From: Gemmobacter sp034519525
GTDB lineage: Bacteria > Pseudomonadota > Alphaproteobacteria > Rhodobacterales > Rhodobacteraceae
Assembly: GCA_034519525.1 (NCBI GenBank)
Contig: JAXHOJ010000015.1
Coordinates: forward strand, 1 to 64,000
Direction of reading: 5' to 3'
DNA length: 64,000 bases
Shown: positions 52,516-60,931 of the stretch, one piece after another
Position numbering within the stretch: position 1 is the first letter of the stretch
How the letters are laid out: each line of letters begins with the position of its first letter
The notes under the pieces: generated by a model
Database searches by the model: none
What the model was told of the DNA's origin: nothing
Seen by the model: the letters and a program-made list of their open reading frames with translations, nothing else
Translations under genes and position numbers: made by a program

Positions 52516-53481
52516 ATGCCCGCAGCATCTGCCCCCCGCAGCTTTCAGGAAATCATCCTGCGCCTGATGACCTACTGGGCGTCGAAAGGCTGCGCCGTGC
52601 TGCAGCCCTATGACATGGAAGTGGGCGCGGGCACCTTCCACCCGGCGACCACCTTGCGTTCGCTGGGCAACAAGCCCTGGGCCGCCGCCTATGTGCAGCC
52701 CTCGCGCCGCCCCACCGATGGGCGCTATGGCGAGAACCCGAACCGCCTGCAGCATTATTACCAGTATCAGGTGCTGATCAAACCCAGCCCGCCCGATCTG
52801 CAGGATCTGTATCTGGGCAGCCTTGATGCCATCGGCATCGACACGGCGCTGCATGACATCCGCTTTGTCGAGGATGACTGGGAAAGCCCGACACTGGGCG
52901 CCTGGGGCCTGGGCTGGGAGGTCTGGTGCGATGGCATGGAGGTCAGCCAGTTCACCTATTTTCAGCAGGTCGGCGGGCATGACTGCAAGCCGGTTTCGGG
53001 CGAGCTGACCTATGGTTTGGAACGGCTGGCGATGTATGTGCTGGGCATCGACCATGTGATGGACATGCCCTTCAACGATCCCGACAGCGCGATCCCGCTG
53101 AAATATGGCGATATCTTCCGCCAGACCGAAGAAGAATATTCGCGCCACAATTTCGATGGCGCCACGACCGAGATGCTGCTGCGCCATTTCGAGGATGCCG
53201 AGGCCGAATGTGCGCGCCTGCTGGCCTTTGATCCGCAGGATGCCAACAGCGGCAAGCGCATCATCATGGCGCATCCCGCCTATGACCAGACGATCAAGGC
53301 CAGCCATCTGTTCAACCTGCTGGATGCGCGCGGGGTGATTTCCGTCACCGAGCGTCAGGCCTATATCGGCCGGGTGCGGGCGCTGGCCAAGAAATGCGCC
53401 GATGCGTTCGTGCAGACGGAAGCTGGCGCTTCCTTGGCTGTGCAGACGGAAGCCGGCGCTTCGGTGGAGGCCGTTTCGTGA
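52516..53481 (+). CDS. glyQ: Glycine-tRNA ligase alpha subunit
   Basis: Catalytic subunit of the heterotetrameric glycyl-tRNA synthetase. The 321-residue protein starts MPAASAPRSFQEIILRLMTYW, with QPYDMEVGAGTFHPATTLRS, YVQPSRRPTDGRYGENPNRL, HYYQYQVLIKP and GLERLAMYVLG. The C-terminus is extended by VQTEAGAS copied twice (positions 53410-53465), which is unlike the family. The start is fixed by the family N-terminus. It overlaps the next gene by four bases (GTGA). Confidence 0.95.
   Translation: MPAASAPRSFQEIILRLMTYWASKGCAVLQPYDMEVGAGTFHPATTLRSLGNKPWAAAYVQPSRRPTDGRYGENPNRLQHYYQYQVLIKPSPPDLQDLYLGSLDAIGIDTALHDIRFVEDDWESPTLGAWGLGWEVWCDGMEVSQFTYFQQVGGHDCKPVSGELTYGLERLAMYVLGIDHVMDMPFNDPDSAIPLKYGDIFRQTEEEYSRHNFDGATTEMLLRHFEDAEAECARLLAFDPQDANSGKRIIMAHPAYDQTIKASHLFNLLDARGVISVTERQAYIGRVRALAKKCADAFVQTEAGASLAVQTEAGASVEAVS
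53410..53465 (+). repeat. Tandem duplication in the 3' end of glyQ
   Basis: GTGCAGACGGAAGCTGGCGC at 53410 is repeated about 30 bases later as GTGCAGACGGAAGCCGGCGC, coding VQTEAGAS-LA-VQTEAGAS. One synonymous base differs between copies. Confidence 0.85.
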
Positions 53482-53975
53482 ATGGCAAGATCATCGGAGG
53501 GGGGCTCGTGGTTCTGTCGCTGATCGCCGCTGCGGCCATGTACTGGCTGCAGATCTATGCCTTCTACGAACCCGCCCGCTTTGAACCGGGCGCCGAAATC
53601 ACCCTGATCCCGCTGCAGGGCGCCGGGCCAGAGGTCATCGTGGCCGAGAATGTGACGGGGATTGATGCCACCTCCTCGCCGCTTCGCTTTCGCGCCTGTT
53701 TCAACACCCCGCTGAGCCAGGCCATGCTGACCGAAACCTATCAGGTCTATGACGGGGCGCAGCCGCTGGTCGCGCCGCCGTGGTTTGACTGTTTCAACGC
53801 CGAACGCATCGGCCGGGCGCTGGAAACCGGCGAGGCCATCGCCTTTCTTTCGGTGCCCGATATCACCCCCGGCGTCGATCGTGTGGTTGCCGTGTTTCCC
53901 GATGGCGCGGCCTTTGCCTGGCACCAGCTCAACGACAAGCTGAAAGAAGATCCCAATGCCCGACTTGCTGATTGA
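53478..53975 (+). CDS. DUF6446-like membrane-anchored protein between glyQ and glyS
   Basis: A 165-residue protein with GTG start (MNGKIIGGGLVVLSLIAAAA), one N-terminal membrane segment and a periplasmic domain with ITLIPLQGAGPEVIVAENVT, SSPLRFRACFNTPLS and VAPPWFDCFNAERIGRAL; the two cysteines may pair. From memory it corresponds to DUF6446, found between glyQ and glyS in Rhodobacteraceae. Function unknown. It overlaps glyQ by four and glyS by 20 bases, so its translation is tied to the synthetase genes. Confidence 0.85.
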   Translation: MNGKIIGGGLVVLSLIAAAAMYWLQIYAFYEPARFEPGAEITLIPLQGAGPEVIVAENVTGIDATSSPLRFRACFNTPLSQAMLTETYQVYDGAQPLVAPPWFDCFNAERIGRALETGEAIAFLSVPDITPGVDRVVAVFPDGAAFAWHQLNDKLKEDPNARLAD

Positions 53976-56169
53976 ACTGTTTTCCGAGGAAATCCCGGCG
54001 CGGATGCAGGGCAGGGCGCGGGACGATCTGAAAAAGCTCGTGACCGACGGGCTGGTGGAGGCCGGGCTGACCTATGAAAGCGCGGGCGCGTTTTCCACCC
54101 CGCGCCGTCTGGTGCTGACGCTGACCGGGCTTTCGCCCGAAAGCCGGGCCGTGCGCGAAGAACGCAAGGGGCCCCGCACCGATGCGCCCGCGCAGGCGCT
54201 GGAGGGCTTTCTGCGGTCAACCGGCCTGACGCTGGACCAGCTGGAAAAGCGTGCCGACAAGAAGGCCGAAGTCTATTTCGCCGTGCTGGAAAAGCCGGGC
54301 CGCCAAGCGGCCGAGATCGTGGCCGAGGTGCTGGAACGCACGATCCGCAATTTCCCCTGGCCGAAATCCATGCGCTGGGGCACGGGCAACCTGCGCTGGG
54401 TGCGGCCGCTTCATTCCATCCTCTGCCTGCTGAGCGATGAAGGCGGCGCCGCTGTCGTGCCGCTGGTGGTGGATGGCATCACCGCGGGCAATACCACCGG
54501 CGGCCACCGCTTCATGGCGCCCGCGCGCTTTGCCGTGCATGGGTTTGACGATTACGCCGCCAAACTGCGCCGCGCCTATGTGATGCTGGATAGCGCCGAA
54601 CGCGAGGCGCATATCTGGAATGATGCGCAAAATCAGGCCTTTGCGCGCGGGCTGGAACTGGTGCCCGATGCGGCCCTGCTGACCGAAGTGGCGGGGCTGG
54701 TGGAATGGCCGGTGGTGCTGATGGGCGCCATCGGGGCCGATTTCCTGCATCTGCCGCCCGAGGTGCTGCAAACCTCGATGCGCGAACATCAGAAATTCTT
54801 CTCGGTGAAAAACCCGAAAACCGGCCGGATCGAAGGCTTCGTGACGGTTGCGAACCGCGAAACCGCCGACAATGGTGCCACGATCCTGCAGGGCAACCAG
54901 AAGGTGCTGTCGGCCCGCCTGTCCGACGCGCGCTTCTTCTGGGAGAATGACCTGCGCGTGGCGAAATCCGGCATGGCGGATTGGGCCGAGGGGCTGAAAG
55001 CCGTCACCTTCCACAACAAGCTGGGCTCGCAGGCTGACCGGATCGACCGTATCGCCGCGCTGGCGCGCGAGATTGCGCCGCTGGTGGGCGCCGACCCCGA
55101 TCAGGCCGCCCATGCCGCGCAACTGGCCAAGCTGGACCTGCGCTCTGCCATGGTGGGGGAATTCCCCGAACTGCAAGGCACCATGGGCCGCTATTACGCG
55201 CTCGAAGCGGGCGAGCCCGAACCCGTGGCCAATGCCGCCCGAGACCATTATTCGCCGCTGGGGCCAAGCGACGCCGTGCCAACCGAGCCGGTTTCGGTGG
55301 CGGTGGCGCTGGCCGACAAGATCGACACGCTGACCGGCTTCTGGGCGATTGACGAGAAACCCACGGGGAGCAAAGACCCGTTTGCGCTGCGCCGCGCCGC
55401 GCTGGGGGTTATTCGGTTGGTGCTGGGGAATGGGGTGCGGGTTGGGGTTCTTGAGATATTTAGTGGCTGGCTAAACACATCTGTCATGCTGACAGTGCAT
55501 TACTCTCAGGTTTCATTTGCCTCGTTGAAGCCGCGTCCAATTGTCTTTGATCGGTTCCTTCGTGTAACAGGTTCAGGTGAAACTGATGCGGGTGACCATT
55601 TCGAAGATCAAGAAGTGCTTTGGGACGATTTTAGGAATGTTTCATCCGACCTCCTCGCCTTCTTCCACGACCGCCTCAAGGTCTTCCTGCGCGATCAGGG
55701 CATCCGTCACGATGTGATCGACGCCTGCCTCGCCATGCCGGGCAATGACGATCTCACCCTGCTGGTGAAACGCGCCGAGGCCCTGCAGGCCTTCCTCAAA
55801 ACCGAGGATGGCACCAACCTGCTGCAGGGCTTCAAGCGGGCAAACAATATCCTCACCCAGGCGGAAACCAAGGACGGGGTGGAATACTCCTTCGGCGCCG
55901 ATGTGAAATTCGCCGAAACCGACGAGGAACGCGCGCTGTTCGCCGCGCTCGACGCGGGCGAGGCGGCGATCGCACCGGCGATGGCGCAGGAAGATTTCGC
56001 CGCCGCCATGGCCGCCATGGCCAATCTGCGCGCCCCGATTGATGCCTTCTTCACCGCCGTGCAGGTGAACAGCGATAATGCCATCGTCCGCCGCAACCGG
56101 CTGAACCTGCTGCACCGCATCCGCGCGCTGGTGGCGCAGGTGGCCGATCTGACCAAGGTCGAAGGCTGA
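53956..56169 (+). CDS. glyS: Glycine-tRNA ligase beta subunit with an A+T-rich internal insert
   Basis: Holds the tRNA-binding part of glycyl-tRNA synthetase. The 737-residue protein starts MPDLLIELFSEEIPARMQ, has KSMRWGTGNLRWVRPLHSIL, VLQTSMREHQKFFSVKNPKT, YYALEAGEPEPVANA and an anticodon-binding C-terminus (DLLAFFHDRLKVFLRDQG, ANNILTQAETKD). Residues about 490-562 (55420-55645) have about 46% G+C, with codons such as ATA and AGG, unlike the 65% flanks, and interrupt the family between ALGVIRLVLGNGVRV and SSDLLAFF. From memory, some relatives have a variable segment here. Confidence 0.93.
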   Translation: MPDLLIELFSEEIPARMQGRARDDLKKLVTDGLVEAGLTYESAGAFSTPRRLVLTLTGLSPESRAVREERKGPRTDAPAQALEGFLRSTGLTLDQLEKRADKKAEVYFAVLEKPGRQAAEIVAEVLERTIRNFPWPKSMRWGTGNLRWVRPLHSILCLLSDEGGAAVVPLVVDGITAGNTTGGHRFMAPARFAVHGFDDYAAKLRRAYVMLDSAEREAHIWNDAQNQAFARGLELVPDAALLTEVAGLVEWPVVLMGAIGADFLHLPPEVLQTSMREHQKFFSVKNPKTGRIEGFVTVANRETADNGATILQGNQKVLSARLSDARFFWENDLRVAKSGMADWAEGLKAVTFHNKLGSQADRIDRIAALAREIAPLVGADPDQAAHAAQLAKLDLRSAMVGEFPELQGTMGRYYALEAGEPEPVANAARDHYSPLGPSDAVPTEPVSVAVALADKIDTLTGFWAIDEKPTGSKDPFALRRAALGVIRLVLGNGVRVGVLEIFSGWLNTSVMLTVHYSQVSFASLKPRPIVFDRFLRVTGSGETDAGDHFEDQEVLWDDFRNVSSDLLAFFHDRLKVFLRDQGIRHDVIDACLAMPGNDDLTLLVKRAEALQAFLKTEDGTNLLQGFKRANNILTQAETKDGVEYSFGADVKFAETDEERALFAALDAGEAAIAPAMAQEDFAAAMAAMANLRAPIDAFFTAVQVNSDNAIVRRNRLNLLHRIRALVAQVADLTKVEG

Positions 56170-56179
56170 GAACCGTCCC

Positions 56180-56253
56180 CCCCTCTTCCCGTTGTTGAAA
56201 TATCCTCGGGGGAGTGAAGGGCCGTCAGGCCCGTGGGGGGCAGAAAGCCCCCC
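56180..56253. repeat. Palindromic intergenic repeat, copy G
   Basis: CTTCCCGTTGTTGAAATATC, then CTCGGGGGAGTGAAGGGCCG, then a hairpin GGGGGGCAGAAAGCCCCCC. It follows the glyS stop codon. This copy has TTGTTGAAATATCC rather than the fuller TTGGCCCAAATATCC core. Confidence 0.75.
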
Positions 56254-56321
56254 GGCCGCCGCTATCGCTTGCGTGCCCGCCGGAACCTCGTATTCTGCCT
56301 GCGAAGCAGAAGGTTGCCGCA

Positions 56322-58880
56322 GTGCAGAAATACGAACCCCTCTCCGATTTCGTGGTGATCTCGCCCACCGCCAATATCAGCCGTGAATGTCATGGCTGGC
56401 GGGCGAAGTGCCTGCAAAGGTTGATCCGGCTGGATCTGCCGGTGCCTGCCACCGTGGCTTTGCCCGCCACCACCGTGCGGGCGATTGCCACCGGGCAGAT
56501 GTTCGATTGCAAGGCGATCCTCGCGCATTTCGGGGCAGAGCCGCTGATCTCGGTCCGGCCCTCGCCGGAAAATCCCGATTGGGGCGGGCCTGCCACGCTG
56601 CTGAACATCGGGTTCAACGCCGCCCGCCATGCAAGGCTGGCCGAAACCCATGGTCAGGCCGCCGCCGATGCGCTGTATCTGCGTTTTGTGCAGGGCTATG
56701 CGGTGCATGTGGCCCGGCTGGACCCCGACATGTTCGACGGGCTGGAGCCTTCGGCTCAGGGGCTGCGCGATGCGATGCGCAGCTATCAGCTTGAAATGGA
56801 TGAACCTTTTCCCGAAGATCCGGCGCGCCAGCTGGCCGATGTGCTGCGCTCCATGGCGCGCGCATGGGAGGGGACGACGGCCCGCCTGCTGCGCCAGGCC
56901 AAGGGCGCCCCGGCCGAAGCCGGGCTGGGGCTGGTGGTGCAGCAGATGGCGCAGGGCATCGGGCAGGGGATTTCGGGCTCTGGCGTGATCCAGTTCGTCG
57001 ATCCGGTCTCGGGCGATCCGATGCTGAAAGGCCGGTATCTGAGCCAGAGCCAGGGCCGCGATGCGCTGAAACGCACCGAGGCGATCTATCTGACCCGCGA
57101 TCCGCGCGGCGCCTCGCTGGAAGAGCTGGCGCCCGCCTTGTTCGCCGATCTGCTGCGCCATGGCGCGATGTGCCGCAAGCGGCTGCGCGAAGAGATGCAG
57201 ATCGAATTCACCATCGAGGATGGCGTCTTGTCGGTGCTGGATGCGATCAAGGTGCAGCGGTCGTCGCGCGCCGGGCTGAAGATCGCGGTGGCGCTGGCCA
57301 AGGATGGCATCATCACCCCGGCCGAGGCCGTGCTGCGGGTGGAACCCCGCGCGCTGACCGAATTGTTGCATCCGCAGGTGGATCCGCGCGGGCCGCGCGA
57401 CGTGTTTGCACGGGGAATCGCGGCCAGTCCTGGGGCGGCAACCGGGCGCATCGTCTTTACCTCGCAGGCAGCACAGGCGAGTGCGGCACGGGGCGAGCCT
57501 TGTGTTCTGGTGCGCCGGGAAACCGCGCCGGAGGATATCCGCGGGATGCATTCTGCCTCTGCCGTGCTGACGGAACGGGGCGGGATGACCAGCCATGCCG
57601 CGGTGATCGGGCGGGGGCTGGGCTTGCCCTGCATCGTGGGGGCATCGGATATCCGGCTGGATACAAAGGAAAAAACCCTGCTTGCCCCCGACGGCCGCCT
57701 GTTCCGTGAAGGCGATGTGATCACAGTGGATGGCACCAATGGCCAGGCGCTGGCCGGGGCTGCCGACATGCTGCCCACGGCGCAGGATGATGCTTTCCGG
57801 CAGCTGCTGTCCTGGGCGGATGGGTTCCGGGATATCGGCATCCGGGCCAATGCCGATACGCCATCAGATGCGCAGACGGCGCGGGATTTCATGGCGCAGG
57901 GCATCGGCCTGTGCCGCACGGAACATATGTTCTTCGAAGAAGATCGCCTGGTCGCCATGCGCGAGATGATCTTTGCCGATACCCCGCAAGACCGCGCCGC
58001 CGCCCTGACGCGGCTGTTGCCGATGCAGCGGGCCGATTTCACGCAACTATTTGAAATCATGCGCGGATTGCCGGTCTGCATCCGGTTGTTCGACCCGCCG
58101 CTGCACGAGTTTCTGCCCCATTCCCGCGAAGGTCTGCGCGAGCTGGCCGAGGCGCTGGATCGCCCGCTGTCAGAGGTGACGCGCCGGGCCGAGGCGCTGG
58201 CCGAATTCAACCCGATGCTGGGGATGCGCGGGGTGCGGCTGGGCGTTGTGTTGCCCGAAATCTATGACATGCAGGCGCGGGCCATTTTCGAGGCGACGGC
58301 GGAAACCGCGCGTCTGGGGGCGCCGGTGGTGCCGGAAATCATGATCCCGCTGGTTTCGGCCCGCCGCGAGGTGGAGCTGGTGAAAGGCCGGATCGACGCC
58401 GTGGCCGCCATGGTGCGCAACAAGACCGGGATTGATTTCGACTACCGGCTGGGCGTTATGGTCGAAACGCCGCGGGCGGCGCTGCGGGCGGGCGATATTG
58501 CGCAACATGCGGCCTTTCTGTCTTTTGGCACCAATGACCTGACGCAGATGACCTATGGGCTGAGCCGTGACGATGCCGGCCGCTTCATGGGCACCTATGT
58601 CAAGGAAGGCGTTTTTCCCGAAGATCCGTTCCATATTCTGGACGTGGACGGGGTGGGGGAGCTGCTGCTGATCGGGGCTGAACGGGGACGGAAAACCCGC
58701 CCGGATCTGACGCTGTCGATCTGCGGCGAACATGGCGGCAACCCCGAATCAATCGCCTTCTGCCGCAAGGCCGGCTTCGATTATGTGAGCTGTTCGCCCT
58801 ATCGCGTTCCACTTGCGCGGCTTGCAGCAGCACATTTGGCGCTGACCGATCCGATTGATGGGCAGACCAAAGAAAAGTAA
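56322..58880 (+). CDS. Pyruvate phosphate dikinase-like protein, degenerate ATP-binding half
   Basis: An 852-residue protein with PPDK architecture. The middle has the phosphohistidine domain (ERGGMTSHAAVIGRGLGLPC) and the C-terminus the PEP-binding barrel (EFNPMLGMRGVRLGV, PEIMIPLVSARREVELVK, SFGTNDLTQMTYGLSRDD, CGEHGGNPESIAFC), both intact, including the catalytic cysteine. The N-terminal ATP-grasp half is weak: SVRPSPENPDWGGPATLLNI aligns with the PPDK SVRSGA segment but lacks its glycine-rich pattern, and no GGKGxGLAEM loop is seen. GTG at 56322 is chosen, with AGAAGG eight bases upstream. It might be a phosphate-transfer regulator or an altered dikinase. Confidence 0.85.
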   Translation: MQKYEPLSDFVVISPTANISRECHGWRAKCLQRLIRLDLPVPATVALPATTVRAIATGQMFDCKAILAHFGAEPLISVRPSPENPDWGGPATLLNIGFNAARHARLAETHGQAAADALYLRFVQGYAVHVARLDPDMFDGLEPSAQGLRDAMRSYQLEMDEPFPEDPARQLADVLRSMARAWEGTTARLLRQAKGAPAEAGLGLVVQQMAQGIGQGISGSGVIQFVDPVSGDPMLKGRYLSQSQGRDALKRTEAIYLTRDPRGASLEELAPALFADLLRHGAMCRKRLREEMQIEFTIEDGVLSVLDAIKVQRSSRAGLKIAVALAKDGIITPAEAVLRVEPRALTELLHPQVDPRGPRDVFARGIAASPGAATGRIVFTSQAAQASAARGEPCVLVRRETAPEDIRGMHSASAVLTERGGMTSHAAVIGRGLGLPCIVGASDIRLDTKEKTLLAPDGRLFREGDVITVDGTNGQALAGAADMLPTAQDDAFRQLLSWADGFRDIGIRANADTPSDAQTARDFMAQGIGLCRTEHMFFEEDRLVAMREMIFADTPQDRAAALTRLLPMQRADFTQLFEIMRGLPVCIRLFDPPLHEFLPHSREGLRELAEALDRPLSEVTRRAEALAEFNPMLGMRGVRLGVVLPEIYDMQARAIFEATAETARLGAPVVPEIMIPLVSARREVELVKGRIDAVAAMVRNKTGIDFDYRLGVMVETPRAALRAGDIAQHAAFLSFGTNDLTQMTYGLSRDDAGRFMGTYVKEGVFPEDPFHILDVDGVGELLLIGAERGRKTRPDLTLSICGEHGGNPESIAFCRKAGFDYVSCSPYRVPLARLAAAHLALTDPIDGQTKEK

Positions 58881-59112
58881 GGAAATCCACGCGTTTAATT
58901 GAAATTTCACTTGAGATTCAAGAAACCGCTTCGGCAGGATTTCGCGCAGAATCACCCGATTCTATGTTGCATTTCTGTCACAAGACTGGACTCGCCAGCA
59001 GTTTCAGGTTTATGCCCGGCGGCTGTTGCCTGTGAGGAAGGGAAATATCCCTGTTTTTGGTGCTTGTGCCCTCCGGATTGCGGCGCTGGAACAAGACCGG
59101 GAACAACAGTCA
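58881..59112. other. Gap before the SleB-like gene
   Basis: About 230 bases after the PPDK-like gene with an A+T-rich first half (AATTGAAATTTCACTTGAG). No gene or hairpin recognised; it probably holds the promoter of the cell-wall hydrolase gene. Confidence 0.4.
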
Positions 59113-59846
59113 ATGCGCTTGCGACACAGCTGGACGGTGACTGCCCTTCTCGGGCTTGTTGATCCTCGACTGGAGCGGCCCATCGCCGATGTTACGGTAA
59201 GCCAGTCCAACGAGCCTGACCCAAAGCCTTGATCGGCGGCCAGATGGCCGGGTCTCGCCTTGCTTGGGGTCGGAAGATCGGCGCTCGGGCATGGTTGCGC
59301 CCGGCGGCGGCATGGCCCGCGCCTTGCCAAAAGGGCGCTACAGACCAGGCTTCGGCATACGGGGAAAAAAGCCTTCGCCTGACAACGCTGCCCTAGGTCT
59401 TTGTGCCCGAAGCCTCATCCGCTACGACAAGGCGGTTTGTGGATGCCCTGCCGGTGGCCAAGGGCGACGAGAACTGGCAGTGCCTGGCCACTGCGATCTA
59501 TCATGAAGCGCGCGGCGAAAGCATCCGGGGCCAGTTTGCCGTGGCCGAGGTGGTGCTGAACCGCAAGGAAAGCGCAGGCTTTCCGCAAACCGTATGCGGT
59601 GTGGTGAACCAGAAGGGCGGCGGCAGCTGCCAGTTTTCCTTCACCTGTGATGGCCGCCCGGATACGGCCTCGGAAAAGGCGGCCTGGGTCGATGCGGGCA
59701 AGATTGCCCGGGTGATGCTGGATGGCGCGCCGCGCGCGCTGACGCTGGGGGCCACTTATTTTCACACGGTTGGCGTGCGCCCGTCATGGTCGCGGCGGTT
59801 TGACCGGACGGCGGCCATCGGCGCGCATATGTTCTACCGGCAGTAA
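59113..59846 (+). CDS. SleB-type cell-wall hydrolase, 5' part broken
   Basis: The C-terminal hydrolase domain is intact from 59403 (147 residues): WQCLATAIYHEARGESIRGQ, AVAEVVLNRKESAGFPQTVC, GSCQFSFTCDGRPD and LTLGATYFHTVGV are marks of the Hydrolase_2/SleB family, with the catalytic Glu in YHEARGE. The likely natural start is the ATG at 59113 (MRLRHSWTVTALLGL, a signal peptide), continued in part by ADVTVSQSNEPDPK; two or more one-base slips between 59150 and 59400 separate it from the hydrolase domain. It would cleave peptidoglycan in the periplasm. Confidence 0.78.
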
Positions 59847-59978
59847 GCGGATGTACAGGCGCGAAATGCCGTGGCCATGTCGGTTGCGGGCAGGGCTTAG
59901 GCTGCCGACCTAGGGCAGGGCAATAGGGCAGGCCGCCAGATCCGCGGTCGCCCCATGTTTGCTGCCCGGGAGGGCCCG

Positions 59979-60887
59979 ATGACCAGCGATATCCGCCTTG
60001 CCTTCGCCCATCCCGAAGAGCGTAGCCTGGCTTCGGCCACGGCTGACCCGCGTGACCGTATCAGTCTGCGCGACCATGTGGTTGAGGCCGATATCGGTGC
60101 CTTTCAGCAGGAACGCGGCCACAAGCAACGCCTGCGGTTCAATGTGGTGATCGAGGTGCGGCCCGCGCCCGCGCCGCTGGAAGATGATGTGGATCGGATC
60201 CTGTCTTATGACCGGATCACCGAATCCATTGCCGCCGAACTGGCGGAAGAGCGGTTGAACCTGCTCGAAACGCTGGCGGCCAAGATCGCAGAGCGGATCT
60301 TGCAGGAACCGCAGGCGATGCGCGCCTTCGTCCGGATCGAAAAGCTGGATCGCGGCCCCGGCGCGCTGGGGGTGGAAATCGTGCGGTCGCGCGCCGAGGC
60401 GCCGCTGCGCGCGGTGGGCAGCGATGGCGATCTGCAGAACCTGCATCCGCTGGTGGCGTTTCTGGACAATGACGCGATTGCCGCCCCCGATCTTTCCGCC
60501 CGGCTGGATGCGCTGCAGGCGCGCGGTCTGCCGCTGATCCTGACGGTGGGCCTGCCGGATGGCCCGCGCCCGGAAACCGGCCACAAGCCGACGCAGCGCC
60601 GGATTGATCTGCTGGCCATCGAACAGAACGCCTGGGCCTTGGCGGCGCGTGATCCGCGCTGCGTGGTGGTTTCCACCCGGACCGAGATCGACTGGGCGAT
60701 GAAGAACGGGCAAACCATTGTCTGGGCGCCCTCGAAACTGGTGCTGGATGCGGTGGATGGCCCCCATTCGCGCGATGCGGTGGCGCTGGCGCTGTGGCTG
60801 GCGGAGCTGACGGCGGCAGAGGCTCTGGTCGTTCACGGGTCTGTAACAGTGCCGGCAGGAAGCCGCGTGACGGTGGAGCGCGGCTGA
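59979..60887 (+). CDS. folB: Dihydroneopterin aldolase fused to an amino-acid-kinase-like domain
   Basis: A 302-residue protein. The N-terminal half is FolB, cleaving dihydroneopterin to the hydroxymethylpterin used by FolK/FolP: RISLRDHVVEADIGAFQQER, VDRILSYDRITESIAAELAE and LNLLETLAAKIAERIL with the catalytic Lys in IEKLDRGP. The C-terminal half (about residues 155-302) is not part of standard FolB. Segments such as RIDLLAIEQNAWALAAR, QTIVWAPSKLVLDA and SRDAVALALWLAELTAAEAL resemble the amino acid kinase fold (MfnE/aspartokinase superfamily). Start at MTSDIRLAF chosen; the frame is open to 59955. It lies 44 bases before folP. Confidence 0.85.
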   Translation: MTSDIRLAFAHPEERSLASATADPRDRISLRDHVVEADIGAFQQERGHKQRLRFNVVIEVRPAPAPLEDDVDRILSYDRITESIAAELAEERLNLLETLAAKIAERILQEPQAMRAFVRIEKLDRGPGALGVEIVRSRAEAPLRAVGSDGDLQNLHPLVAFLDNDAIAAPDLSARLDALQARGLPLILTVGLPDGPRPETGHKPTQRRIDLLAIEQNAWALAARDPRCVVVSTRTEIDWAMKNGQTIVWAPSKLVLDAVDGPHSRDAVALALWLAELTAAEALVVHGSVTVPAGSRVTVERG

Positions 60888-60931
60888 CCGCGCCCCTTGC
60901 CTGCCATGCCGCTTGGGCCTAAGCGAAGGGC

